The translations under genes were made by a program, and so were the position numbers. 64,000 bases of DNA from assembly GCF_026212465.1 (NCBI RefSeq), contig NC_080058.1, positions 9,501,485-9,565,484 on the forward strand. The letters run 5' to 3'. The stretch is from Amaranthus tricolor. Taxonomy: Eukaryota; Streptophyta; Magnoliopsida; Caryophyllales; Amaranthaceae. Under the pieces are notes generated by a model. The model had not been told where the DNA came from. It saw nothing but the letters and a program-made list of their open reading frames with translations, and searched no databases. Below, piece by piece: positions 45,277 through 56,900 of this stretch (the first letter of the stretch is position 1; each line of letters starts with the position of its first letter).

Positions 45277-46296
45277 TGTTAGAGATGGTGAACGACAACA
45301 AGAGGGGGGGTAAATTGTTGTTTTAATAAGTTTAAATATTTTAGCCCTGTTTTTGCGAAATTAGATAGCGGAATTAAAACTTAAACTTAACGCGAAAAAG
45401 TAAAAGAGACTAACACAATTTTACGTGGAAACCTTCTAGGCCTAAATAGAAGGAAAAACCACGACCCCTCGGGATTTCAAAACTCTCCAATATGTTTTAG
45501 GCAATTAGTTACAATTACATAAAACAAATACACATAACTAGACCAACTTCTCTTTCTCTTTCTCTTGCTTCGCTCGAAGCTTCTCAAATTCTCTAGCTTT
45601 ACTAGAAGCTATCTAATTCTATAGCTTCACTCGAAGCTCTCTAATTCTCTAGGTTTATTAGAAGCTTTCTAATTCTCTAGCTTCACTCGAAGCTCTTTAA
45701 TTCTCCACTAAACTTACCCAAGTCTAGTAACAACAAATCTCTCAAAAACTCTTTACAAAAGATAATTCCTAAAGATAAAATTAAAGAGTTGCACAAAAAA
45801 ATATTATAAATTAATTGGCAATTTTTGGAACAAAAATATTTCTTGTTAATTTTAATCTCTCACGCATGGATTCTCCAAGTCATATGTATACCCTTTGAAA
45901 AATAAACAAGTCCCCTTTAAACTTATTAATTAAATAATGCAACAAATTAATTTAAACTAATACATCAACTAAAAATTCAGAAAATATAATTAACAAAAAT
46001 TCCAGCTGACGTAAATTCTCCAGACTTTAGTCTTGGGAACAAAGCATAGTCTCCATTTACCAGTAACATTAGATCATCAAACTTGGGAACAGTAGACCTC
46101 CTGTCTACATTTGACATCCTAAGCGATTTTCCTTATCTAACTTCCGTGGATACATTTGACAAGTACAACGTTCATAGACTAAGTCACAGGCACTATCAAC
46201 GATCCTATCAAGACCAGATATCGACAAGCATTGAATCTCTAAAATACATTTGTTTATATAAAGTGTAGTCATCATCAAAACCTAAAAGACCCAACA
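45277..46296. mobile_element. Solo-LTR-like block (about 1 kb) with alternating tandem repeat
   Basis: Starts TGTTAGAGATGGTGAACGAC and ends near GACCCAACA, a TG...CA pair typical of LTRs. TTTTACGTGGAAACC with a GGAAAAACCACGACCCC block (45420-45465) is common in plant Copia (SIRE-like) LTRs. Five copies of a 28-bp unit run from 45568 to 45706. No coding region or second LTR was found nearby, so a solo LTR is the simplest reading. A target duplication was not found, so the right end may be wrong. Confidence 0.55.
45568..45706 (+). repeat. Five-copy 28-bp tandem repeat with alternating variants
   Basis: Units 1, 3 and 5 carry CTTCRCTCGAAGCT while units 2 and 4 carry TTTAYTAGAAGCT; all but the last end with TTCTCTAG-like words. 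The alternation implies a 56-bp higher-order unit amplified inside the LTR-like block. Confidence 0.8.
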
Positions 46297-47002
46297 ACAA
46301 ATCACAACCTTATTTATCACATAATGTTTTTTTTAATATCCTATAATTAAGCTAGGGAATTCGGTTAGCATTTTAAATTTTCTTCAAGGTGGTTTATTAA
46401 AACGTTAATTTGGAAAAAAAAATTGCTTTTTTGTTATTTTTTTTAGTTCAAATTAAAATAATAGACGTAATACTTTACTTCTTTCCAATCTTGTTGACAG
46501 AGTATAAAATCATTAACGTGTTTTAAATTAAAAAAAAAGTATATTTTTTGATTTAGTCATTTAGATAACTTTAGAAACAAATATATATTTTTTAGGAAAC
46601 TTAGTTAAATTAGATGTATTATTAAAATAATATAGTATTTTAAGGAAACAAAAATATATCTTTTAGGAAATTCAGTTAACATTTTTTTTTATTTCTTCCC
46701 GGTGATTTATTGAAACGTGAATTTGGGGAAAAAAATTAATCTCTTTTTTTAGTATTAAAATATTAATAATTCACTTGTTTCCAATCTTTTTATCTTGTTG
46801 ACAGAGTTAAAATCATTTACATATTTTAAATAAAAAAACAAAATAAGTATATTTTTTAGGAAACATGATTAGACTTGGTCATTTAGAAAATTGTATTTTT
46901 TTCGGAAAGTTAGTAAGATTAGTTGTAGATTTAGAATAATATATACTCCCTATTTTTAGGAAACAAAAGTATCTTTTAGGAACCCTAAAAAACCACTGCT
47001 CC
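46297..47002. other. F-box gene upstream region with internal repetition
   Basis: No gene. Similar segments recur: AGGAAATTCGGTTAGCATTTT-like (about 46353 and 46667), CCGGTGATTTATTGAAACGT and CAAGGTGGTTTATTAAAACG (about 46387 and 46699), and CTTTCCAATCTTGTTGACAGAG (about 46483 and 46790). This points to an old duplication of about 310 bases. Core words cannot be quoted as regulatory sites. Confidence 0.5.
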
Positions 47003-47013
47003 TATATATATAT
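47003..47013 (+). promoter_or_regulatory. TATA-like box of the F-box gene
   Basis: A TATATATATA run about 115 bases upstream of the ATG at 47126. Spacing suits a TATA box with a leader of 80-90 bases, and the leader is A/G-rich (AAAAGAGAAACACAG), as in many plant genes. Confidence 0.4.
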
Positions 47014-47125
47014 AATGTTATAGCTTGGCTAGAAAAGAAATATATCTCGCTAGAGAGAAACATAGAAAAAGAAATTAAAAAAAAAAAAAGAGAAACACAG
47101 AAAAGGAAAATAAAAAGAGATTAGT

Positions 47126-48430
47126 ATGAATCAATCAAAAGTTTGTTTAGGAAAAGTTGATTCTTCATCATCATTATCTAAAACAATGGAAGAATTATAT
47201 GATGATAATCTGATTAATATTTTATTTCAACTTCCAGTAGAAAATGTTCATCGCTTAAAGTGTGTCTCCAAAAAATGGAATGCTTTGATTTCAGAATCAT
47301 GGTTCGGTCAATCTTATACCCGAAGTCATAGTGGCCAAACATCTATTGGAAATAAATTTTTAGTGTACCCTTCAACGCTACAAGGTTACTATGAATACGT
47401 AGCAATCGATTCCTTATCTACGATCTCTTATTGTGATCACCAAAACCTCCCTAATCGACAGTCTGGTAGGGATAAATTCTTGAATTTTTCGCCCTACTTT
47501 CTTTCACGAAAACTTAAACAATATGAAAGAATTGACATAGTAGGTATTTCTCAAGGATTATTGTTACACAAATTGATCTCAGAGCGAATAAAATATTGGC
47601 CACGTGGGTTTGAAGGAAACGACAAAACGCCCAAGAACGGTGTTTACTACATCAGTAATCCGCTGACAAGACAATGGTTGAAAATTCCACGAGCACCTCG
47701 TCATTGGCATTTGGCAGTTTCACAGGTTGGATTCATGTGTTACACCTTAAACCCTTATCTTTCTAATAAGACTGAGTTCGTCGTATTGGAAGTCGAATGC
47801 AATAACTTTCTAAAAGATGAATTTTTCTACGCTCATGTTTTTTCTTCTCTCACAAAGCGTCGGGAAATATATTGCGTGGAGTGCCCATCGGGTTTTATTT
47901 GGGATTGGCCGTGTGATATAAATGCACTTTATCGACGATACAATCATGCTGTAGTCTATCAAGGGAAGTTCCATTGGAGCAGTGGTTCGCATATTATTGC
48001 ATACGATCCCCTAAACGAACCTTACAAGTGCAATTTAATTCCTTTCCCGGGAGGATTTCAGTATGTGTGGCCTTGCTATGAGACGGAAGAAACATACTCT
48101 TACAGTTGTGTCGATGTGATTGGTGGAAATATTCACGGGGCAATTCGTATTTCAAACGAATACCACATTAGTGAACTTATAGAATATGAGAAGAAAATAT
48201 GGTGTTTTAAGTATAGAATACATATCGATCATTTTGGACTTGTTTTCTTCAGCCAAATCAATGGAAATCATGTTGGGTTTAAAAAGCACAGCTACCCCGA
48301 GAAGCTTTCTATACTTGAGGTGGACAATCAATCATCTACAGAGGTTCTAGATCATTTTGACCAAGATATCTTATTCGTATATGAGAAACCTCGTTGGCCG
48401 ACAGCTATACCATTACTTTCAAATAAATAA
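47126..48430 (+). CDS. F-box protein, single exon, 434 aa
   Basis: An intact intronless frame. Residues 22-62 are an F-box (LPVENVHRLKCVSKKWNALI with W51), which binds SKP1 in SCF ubiquitin ligases. The remainder is the variable substrate-recognition part. It has the family's usual YISNPLTRQWLKIPRAP segment (about 182-198) and later a GKFHWSSGSHIIAYDPL stretch (about 278-294), as in plant F-box-associated domains. The target protein is not predictable. Plants carry hundreds of such genes, many recent and some non-functional, but this frame has no lesion. The start is the first ATG; Met21, right before the F-box, is an alternative. Confidence 0.9.
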   Translation: MNQSKVCLGKVDSSSSLSKTMEELYDDNLINILFQLPVENVHRLKCVSKKWNALISESWFGQSYTRSHSGQTSIGNKFLVYPSTLQGYYEYVAIDSLSTISYCDHQNLPNRQSGRDKFLNFSPYFLSRKLKQYERIDIVGISQGLLLHKLISERIKYWPRGFEGNDKTPKNGVYYISNPLTRQWLKIPRAPRHWHLAVSQVGFMCYTLNPYLSNKTEFVVLEVECNNFLKDEFFYAHVFSSLTKRREIYCVECPSGFIWDWPCDINALYRRYNHAVVYQGKFHWSSGSHIIAYDPLNEPYKCNLIPFPGGFQYVWPCYETEETYSYSCVDVIGGNIHGAIRISNEYHISELIEYEKKIWCFKYRIHIDHFGLVFFSQINGNHVGFKKHSYPEKLSILEVDNQSSTEVLDHFDQDILFVYEKPRWPTAIPLLSNK

Positions 48431-50780
48431 CAATTGTATGCTTATTAAATTTGTCTATTTTATAATTATTTTGTATGAAAAATTTAAAGTCAATATTATG
48501 ACTAATTAATTAATGTTTAAAGTATTTTTATGTTATTATATATTTTTTTTATTTCATAAATTTAAGTTACATTTAATATTGATTTTTTTTTTTCTATGAA
48601 AAATGATACTCCAGTATATTAGCAACAGTTGTTGCGGGTAAGCCACATTCTATAGAATGGATAATTATTTGTAGTTGTACTCCCTATATTATCTTGATAT
48701 TGGCAAATATTCACTCCTTTCACGTTGAAAATAACAATCCTTGCACACATGTTTGATAAAATGCAAAGTCATAATCCTCAGAGTTTGGCATTTCATATGG
48801 ATTTGGTCATTTGTCAACAAAGTCTTTCATTTTGATGCTTTGCAAAATGAGGACTGTTGATTTTTACAAAACCCTTCAACTTTATAAACCAATTATTCCT
48901 CAACTTAAAGAAGCTAAATAGATATCATCGCCAAGTATTAGATTTTGGCGACATGTTGGGGACTCTTTTTTCTAATCAAGAACGACGACTTGTTGGGCAC
49001 TAGTTCCAACCTGGTCGTCATTGGCGACTTGTTGGGGACTCAATTATTTTTGTTGAACTTTTTGTATTGCGACTTGTTGTGTTTGTTTTGCTTCAGGAGG
49101 AGACATCATCGAAGATTCTTTCTAGTTGATAGTTGTGATCTGGTTTCAACTCCTTGAAGCATTTGAAATTGTTTTATTAAAGCTGTGAATTTTATAATGT
49201 TGAGACAAATTTGTTATGAATGATTATGTTGATATTGATATGGTCAATGGATCGGGCTCACGTCCTGGTCATTGACGGAGTGGAGGGAAAATCTCCCTTA
49301 CTCCCTATTTGGAGGTGAATTGTCATTCAAATATTGACTAACCTCATCCGAGAGTGACATAACCTTAGAGCTATGGACGTTCCTCTCAACTGACTCCCTG
49401 TGCGCACATAAATCTAGAAAACTGATGTTGCTTTTAAATCTTTGTTTTGAATTACCGTGTTTTGTTGTTTTGGATTGTTACTTCTCATTCAGTTTAATCT
49501 GATCCTCTGTTGTTTCCAACTTTTAGTTTCATTACAGATCGGAACTGGTCGAAAACGATGGGTTAGTGGTGTTGATTAGAGTTCCAAGGATATCATATTG
49601 AGATGAGCATGTGGAATTTTGTAGTTTTGTATTAGGTTTTTGGATAAATGTATATTAGACTTAGTTGTGTTGGTTATATTGAACTTTAAAGTGATCTGTA
49701 TGTTTACCTTGTGTTGTAGTTAGATGTTTGGTTTGAGAATTAACTGAGTTGGTTACGTTAAAGAGCTGGTGACCCCTTTGCTCAAGTTTTGGAAGTGTGA
49801 TTTTAAGTTTCTTGGAAAATGAACTCTGTGATAACCTTGTTTACTTAGTCAACGGTAAGTCGGGTTGTTACATCATCTGCTGCTATCACTAATGCTTGGG
49901 GTCAAAAACTGCAGCATATAGTGGCCAAAAAACCGCAGCATTTAAGGTTTTTTCCACTAGTGCTCTCAAGAACAGTGTGAAGATTAAAGACGTTGTTTGA
50001 TTGGTTAGCAATTATCTACATTTCAGAAATTTAATAGTTTAGTTTATTAATAACATGAAGAATTAAAATCATATTTTTACAAAACATAAGATATTTCATA
50101 ATAAATTAAGTTCTATGTAATAAAATAACTAAGATCACATTGATTAAAATAATAAATAGACTTTGGCCCACTTTTATTACTAAAATCGCAAGGTAAATGA
50201 GCTCTTCACTAATCAGAACACTTAACTATTAATATCTCTTTGCTAGAGCTAAACGCTATAGGTTATTTATTTAGATAAGTCAATCCTATTAATTTTAATG
50301 AGTTTAAGTTTTAAACCTTTTAGGTCACCTAAAGTCTCACTTTATTTTCATCAGATTAAAAGTGACACTCTGTTTCTATAATCAATTATGAGTTAAAATA
50401 AAATTGCCCCAAAACAAAAAACGGGTATTTATTTTCTAATAAAATAAGCTTTTGAAAAAAAATAAGTCCATGAACATTAGTCCCAAATGGCAGCCCACAG
50501 AATGAAGAAAAAATAAATTAATTATGTAATCAAGAGAATAAAGTAAGTAGAGAGGGTCAGTGAAGCGAAGATTAGAAAGAACAATATATTAGAATAAGTG
50601 TGAATGAACTAAATACCATCTTTATATATTTCCAACGGTTAGAGTTCAATAAATAATGGCTAGTATGACCGATTCTATGAAACTGATTGGATCCAGTAAA
50701 TCCGCCCCGGGAGCCGAGTGAACCCACCCAATGGGCCGAGTGAACACGCCATATAGTCCTTGACTCCTTGGCCATCACTA
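48431..50780. other. Intergenic region between F-box gene and TAF12
   Basis: No supported gene. Around 48945-49075 the word CGACWTGTTGGGGACT recurs three or four times at uneven spacing. 49240-49420 is a GC-richer block (CACGTCCTGGTCATTGACGG, CTCCCTATTTGGAGGTGAAT) with repeat character, but no family is recognised. An open frame at 48945-49157 is short and low in information. Confidence 0.4.
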
Positions 50781-50999
50781 AAGAGGGAGTAATACAAATT
50801 ACAGGTTTCTACTAAATGCAAACCAAAATACGCACTTTCCTACTTTTTTAACCTCATCCTTTCTCTCTCTTGGTTCCAAATTGACAAAGTCACCTGAAAT
50901 CGAGAAATTTTCCCAAATTGAACGAAACCTAGTATAATCTGGTCTAGAAACACAAAACCTAATTGATCAAATAGCAAATTTAATCAAGATTTTATAATC
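50781..50999 (+). promoter_or_regulatory. TAF12 5' leader region
   Basis: The 200 bases before the ATG change from AT-rich to a C/T-rich stretch (CCTTTCTCTCTCTTGG near 50867), common in plant 5' UTRs. No clear TATA box, as is frequent for housekeeping transcription-factor genes. Confidence 0.4.
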
Positions 51000-53900
51000 A
51001 TGACGGATACCTCAACGTCTTCGCCCAAAACAATTCAATCGCAAAATCTAATGGACTCACAACAAGCTCCTTCAATGTCTATGGCATCTCCGTCAAATCC
51101 TCATAATTCTCCTTCTATTGATATACCCAGAATTTCATCTCCGTCCATTCCTCAAATCTCTCAACCTCAACAGCAACAACCTCAACAACAACAGCAGGTT
51201 AATTCTAGTATTAATGCTAGTTTGCAGCAACAACAAATTATGCAACAACAACAGTTTCAACAACAGCAGCAAAATATGATGGGTATGAGTGTAGGAGTGG
51301 GAATGGGTATGAATGTTTCGGGAATTCCCAATAATTTTCAGTCTCAACAAGGTGTAAATCGATCTGCATCATTATCGAGGATGAATCAGATTCAATTGCA
51401 ACAACAGCAACAGCAACAACAACAACAACAACAGCAGCAACAACAGCAAATGGCTAACCCACAGCAGCAGCAACAACAGTATGGGATGTTAAGACAACAA
51501 GCTGCCTTATATGGAAATATGAATTTTGGTGCGTCTGTATTAAACCAACAATTTAGACAGCAGCAGCAGCAGCAGCAACAGCAGCAACAACAACAGCCAT
51601 TACAGCAACAGCAACCGCAACCATTACAGCAACAACAGCCACAACAATCGCAACAATTGCAGCAACAACAGCAGCAGCAGGCACAACAACAATTGCAGCA
51701 ACCTCAGCAGCTGCAACAACAATTGGGTAGTGCAAATTTATCACGATCGACGATGATGGGACAAAGTGCGTCTTTGCCTGGAATGTCTGGCCAAGCAGCA
51801 GCAGCTGCTGCTCAATTTAATATCCAGCCACAATTGCTTTCTTCGGTATGATACTTTTTCTTGTCTAATCCATAATAGTTTTAGGAATTGTATCATGATT
51901 ATAGTAGGTTTGTCATTTTCCCTACAATAAAAACTACGTGGTATATTACTCCCTCCGTTTCATTTTGTTACATGACTATAAATATTGAGATTTGAATTAT
52001 TTGAAAACTGTGTTAAAAGCAAATGTAGCCATCAAAATGACACCGAAGTACTTTAGAGGAATTCTTTAAAATGAAATGGTTCACATGCAAATGTTTTCCA
52101 TAATAAGGTTCATGACCTGAATTTGAAGTACATTTAGAGGTGTTGGTATGAGAAGTGGAAAAGAAATTAAAAGGGATTGCTTAAAGGCTGGTAATGGTAT
52201 TGTTAAGTATTATTTATAATAATATTATTAGTTGGTAATGGTGTTGGCGAGAATGAGTTTGCTTGTTTATTTGTCAATGTTAAATAAAGTAAAGGAATCA
52301 CTTATAGCAAAGTAATGATACATTACCCACTCAACCCAAACAAAGATTAAGTAATGAATTTGCTTATTTGATTCCATTTCCATCCCTTCAAAAACAAGTT
52401 CCAAACACACTCTTAGTGGAGAAAAAGAAATCTATCTGATTAATGTTTATGATATTGATAATATAGAGAGAAATCATAAGTCGTGTTTGAGATATGGTGA
52501 ATGGTTTCCTGTGTGTATATTAGCTAACAACATTGATATGAAACTATTAGATGAATGTTTTAGTAAGTGAACCGCATGTAAAGTACATGTTCATTAGGTG
52601 GACATCATGTTATCTTCAGATTTTCCCCCTTTAAATTTTGCAGCCAAGGCAAAGGGCAAGTATCCTCCAAGGGACACAATTTCCATCAGGGCAATCAATG
52701 AATTTGCAAGCATTGCAGATGATGGGTTATAGTTCGATTAGATCAAATGGTCCTCTCAGTTATACACAACGGGTAACTGCAGCTCATTTGAGGCATCAGT
52801 TAGCACAACAGGGTTCACTTCCGTCACCTCAGGTATAAACTAACTGAAAATCTCTTTATTTTGTCTAATAGTTTCATTATATCGAAACTTCCTGCTTTAC
52901 ACGGGTGCAGCTTAAGCATGTATTTCTAAAGTGTTCTTCTGTCCTGATGGGAACGATAAAGATTGTTTGAATTGGAACTTCGGAGTACGTTAGAGATATG
53001 CATTCCTAATTCTTGCTATAAATAGGAATATGCACTTGTTAGCATTGAATAAAAACTCTCTCGTTATGTTACATAAGCCTGTTACCCTATTTGAGAGTTA
53101 CCGCGACGTTTAATCCCCTTTATATAAAGGTGCATGAATTTTCACGGTCAGAATGCCGCATTGGCCTTTACGTAACATGTAACACCCGTTATTTCACCGT
53201 TATAACGATATTTCACCATTACAACGTTATTTGCCTCCCCGTTTAAATTTCATTAATACCCATTAACTTTAATTATTACGACTTAAAAAATAGTTACTTA
53301 TAACTTTAGTTGATAAAGAAAATAAATAACTAATAAATAATAAGTTAATTAATTATAGACCAAAAGTACCTCATATAATGCAATTATAATAGCTATAGTC
53401 TAATAGGCATATTATTGCATAATAATAGTAGTTCAACAACAAAAGTGAAATTATAAATTCAAAATTCCTCTTATCTGATTTGCTTTTCCAAAAATCACAC
53501 CACATTGGCTGCGATTTGCGTTGTTACTTCATTATAGCCGTTTTCTGCTTGTAATTGTTTTAAGCTTTTAACCTTTAGTACGTGTGCTTGTATCTTTTTT
53601 GTATTTGATTAGTTTGATGATTCTAATGGTCGTCACCTACCTAATTCCAGAAAATTCAGGGTCAGAGTCTGTCACGGGCGTCATCATTGGCATTTATGAA
53701 CTCTCAGTTGTCTGGCTTATCTCAAAATGGACAGCCATCTATCCAGAACACTTTGTCCCAGCAACAATGGTTAAAGCAAATACCTGCTGTCTCTGGCCCT
53801 GGCTCACCATCATTACGTCAGTCTCAAAACCAAAGGCAGGGTATCCAACCACAGATAAGTCAATCTCCTCAGTTGTCACAAAACACGTCCTTGAATCCCC

Positions 53901-56900
53901 AACAATTGTCCCAATTGGTCCAACAACAACCATCATTGGGGCATCCTCAGGTGCAGCAACAACCATCTCATCAAATGCGGCAGCTGCAACAATCACCATC
54001 TGTACAGCAACAGCAGCAACAACAACAACAGCATCAGCCACAAGTCATGCAGCAACTGCCGTCAATGAATCAGCTTCAGCAGCAGCTGTCTCCAAGGACT
54101 CAGGGACCAGCAGGCCAAAAGACAATAAGCTTAACAGGATCACAGCCGGATGCTACTGTGTCTGGGGCAACTACTCCAGGGGGAAGTTCTAGTCAAGGAA
54201 CAGAAGCAACAAATCAACTGCTAGGAAAGAGGAAAATACAAGATTTGGTTTCCCAGGTACTTGATAGTTGTTTGCCTTATCGTTTTTGTAACATTAAATG
54301 TATTTTTCATTTGGTGGATTTATGGGGAAATTGGACATTGCAATTCCTTTTATTTTAATTTTCCATACCTGTGTCAAAAGTGGAAAACTGTTACACGTGT
54401 CATCATTTTTTAATTAGCCAAATTTTAACGCTCATGTGTTGATGAATGGTTAATAGCTACCATGCAAAACTGCCTTGAGTATGTCATAGCTGTTTGGATT
54501 GATTAGTTGTTTGTTAAAGTTTACAAGGTTGATAGGTTTCTTTAATTATGAAGTATTATTCATCAAGGATAATCTTGAATGTATCTTATCAGCCTCTTTC
54601 AATTGCGCGTTCCACTTTTGTGGTATTGGTTATGTCTACCTTATTTCCAGCTTGAATTAGATCAAAATTGTGAACAAACTACTTTTTGCTCCTTGGCTAT
54701 CTGGTTCTTATGTTTGGATACTTCATTCGCAGATGGATGTTCATGGAAAGTTTGAACCTGAAGTTGAAGATCTTTTGCTAGAAATTGCCGATGACTTCAT
54801 TGATACTGTGAGTTTTTTTATCTTTAAAGTTTCTTGAGAGTAATGAGGAGCTGCTAAGTCTTTTGATATTGGACAAGAGACCTCTATGGCTTTATTCATG
54901 GTGTTGTGATAATATGCCATGGTTGCATAGGTGTAACCTCTTGTAGTTTTGTTATGATTGTTGTTGACTTGATGTGTTTTTTCATTTCGTGTTCCACATA
55001 TATGGTCATCTAAATTATTTCTACAAACTGTTATTAATGGTGCATTTCAACTCAGTAAATATTCATGGAGCTCCTTAAAACCAAAAGGCATTTTGTATCT
55101 ATGTATTTATAGTGTTTTCTTCTTGTTTGTTACTATGATGGCTTTTATCTATTATGTTAACATTTTGTTTTCCTTATCATGGTTCCTTTCTTATAGAGCT
55201 CCCTACATGACAAAGAGCAATTGCGCCTCATTTTTTCTTCACTATTGTTGTGTTTTGCAGGTTACTACATTTGCATGTAATTTGGCAAAACATCGAAAAT
55301 CATCAACATTAGAATCCAAGGATGTGTTGCTACACTTAGGTTGCATTCTATTCCTTTTTAAACTTCCTCAACAAAACATTTTCTTTTAGAGATAAATTTG
55401 AGTTGTATATGCTAATTGTTTAGTTTTTAAGCTATCATGATGGTTTATTGAGTCATGCGCACTTATATTTATGTGAAAGCAGCTAATGATGTTTTCTAGG
55501 AAGCATTAGTCAGAAACAACCTCTTTGTTATCACTTGCAAGGGTAAGGTTGTAATACCCCCAAACCCTTTCTAGTTGGGGTCACCTAAATGGTGTTGAGG
55601 TAATGGAATGTTATACATCATAGTGCAAAAACAAGGCCGCATCGCATGGTCGTGTTATAATGATTATCAAAAACAAAAAGAACCAAAGTAAAAAACACAT
55701 GATTTTGGGCGTTTTGTAGGGATATCTCAAACTTTCGGTCGAAATTTGGCGTTATGATAACACATTACTCCCATCATCAGATTTCCAATTGTTACCGCGA
55801 TCACAATCACTACCGCATTTTTGTGTCTATGGATTTTACGTAATGCACCTTAACTGGGTGTATTTCAGAGATTTCCAAGTTTGTAGTTTGCGTGGATAAT
55901 AAGTCATAAAATGGAAAAATTAGTATAAATAGGAAGAAGAGAAACTAACAAATTATTGAGAAATTATGCCTTTTTGTTAGTGAGTTTTATACGCATTTTG
56001 GAAGATTTCAACTTCTTGAATTGCTTGAAAACTACTTTTATGTGTAATCTTTTTAGGTTACAATTAATATCAATATACATTTGCATTTTATTCTCCATTT
56101 TACAAAAGTACATAACATTTTCATTTTTATGTTCTACCATTGCTATTCTAAATAACTAAACTAGCGCAAATCCTTGTCAAAACATTAGTCATGGAGTTTC
56201 TAGTCTATGACACGCTCCTTCTGATTGCTTTCAAGTTTGTGGTTTACTTGGAAATCCTTGCAAATCCTTGAAAACTTTAATTTGCTGTTACTTTTCATGC
56301 TTGTCATTGCCTCTTGTGTGTTGAAATTATGTTGTGTAGTTTTCTCATTGTGGATGCTATGAATTAAAGGGATAATTCTTGGAGTTTAAGGATATTTTTC
56401 GCATAGCAAAGGACAAAGGATAAACCAAGTTGTTCTTTACACCAAGTTCCAAACATAATGGTGTTTTAGAGCCACTTTGTTATAGGCAAAATGGTATAGT
56501 ATCTCAAAAGACTAGTCTATTGGGTGAAGGAGCTTATTTGATCTGGAAACCCCTCATTAGTTTCCCATATAACCAATATGGGACAAGTCCTATAATTTGC
56601 AATGGGATTAAATTCGTAGCATTCGACCTCCAATAAATCCAAACTTACTCGTTGGTGCTTTGCCAGATTCATGTTTTTCGCTACTTCATGGGCCTCTACT
56701 CCATAGGTGCTGTCACACCATTTTTATGTACAGAAAATGAGTGCTTAACCTAAAATTAGTCTGCTTTGGATGTTTGAAACGAACAAGTCAAATATTCAAA
56801 AAACTTAGACTTGCCTTTGTCTTCCGTACCATACATTGTCCATGCCATTGAGTAAAAACAAGGCCGCATCGCATCGCATCGGCCGCGCTGTAAAGGTTTT

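Noticed and set aside
45568..45706. CRISPR-like array
   Set aside because: Direct tandem units without spacers, in a plant genome.
48945..49157. 70-codon open frame with repeated GDLLGT-like peptides
   Set aside because: The peptide repetition reflects the local CGACTTGTTGGGGACT nucleotide repeat and has no family match.
51553..51744. Antisense Ala/Val-rich open frame
   Set aside because: It is the complement of the TAF12 CAA/CAG tract; trinucleotide repeats keep all frames open.
53584..54192. Long Thr/Ala-rich open frame
   Set aside because: Overlaps TAF12 exon 3 in another frame and is produced by the same Gln codon repeats. The frame with [16 protein letters not shown] joins the neighbouring exons correctly.
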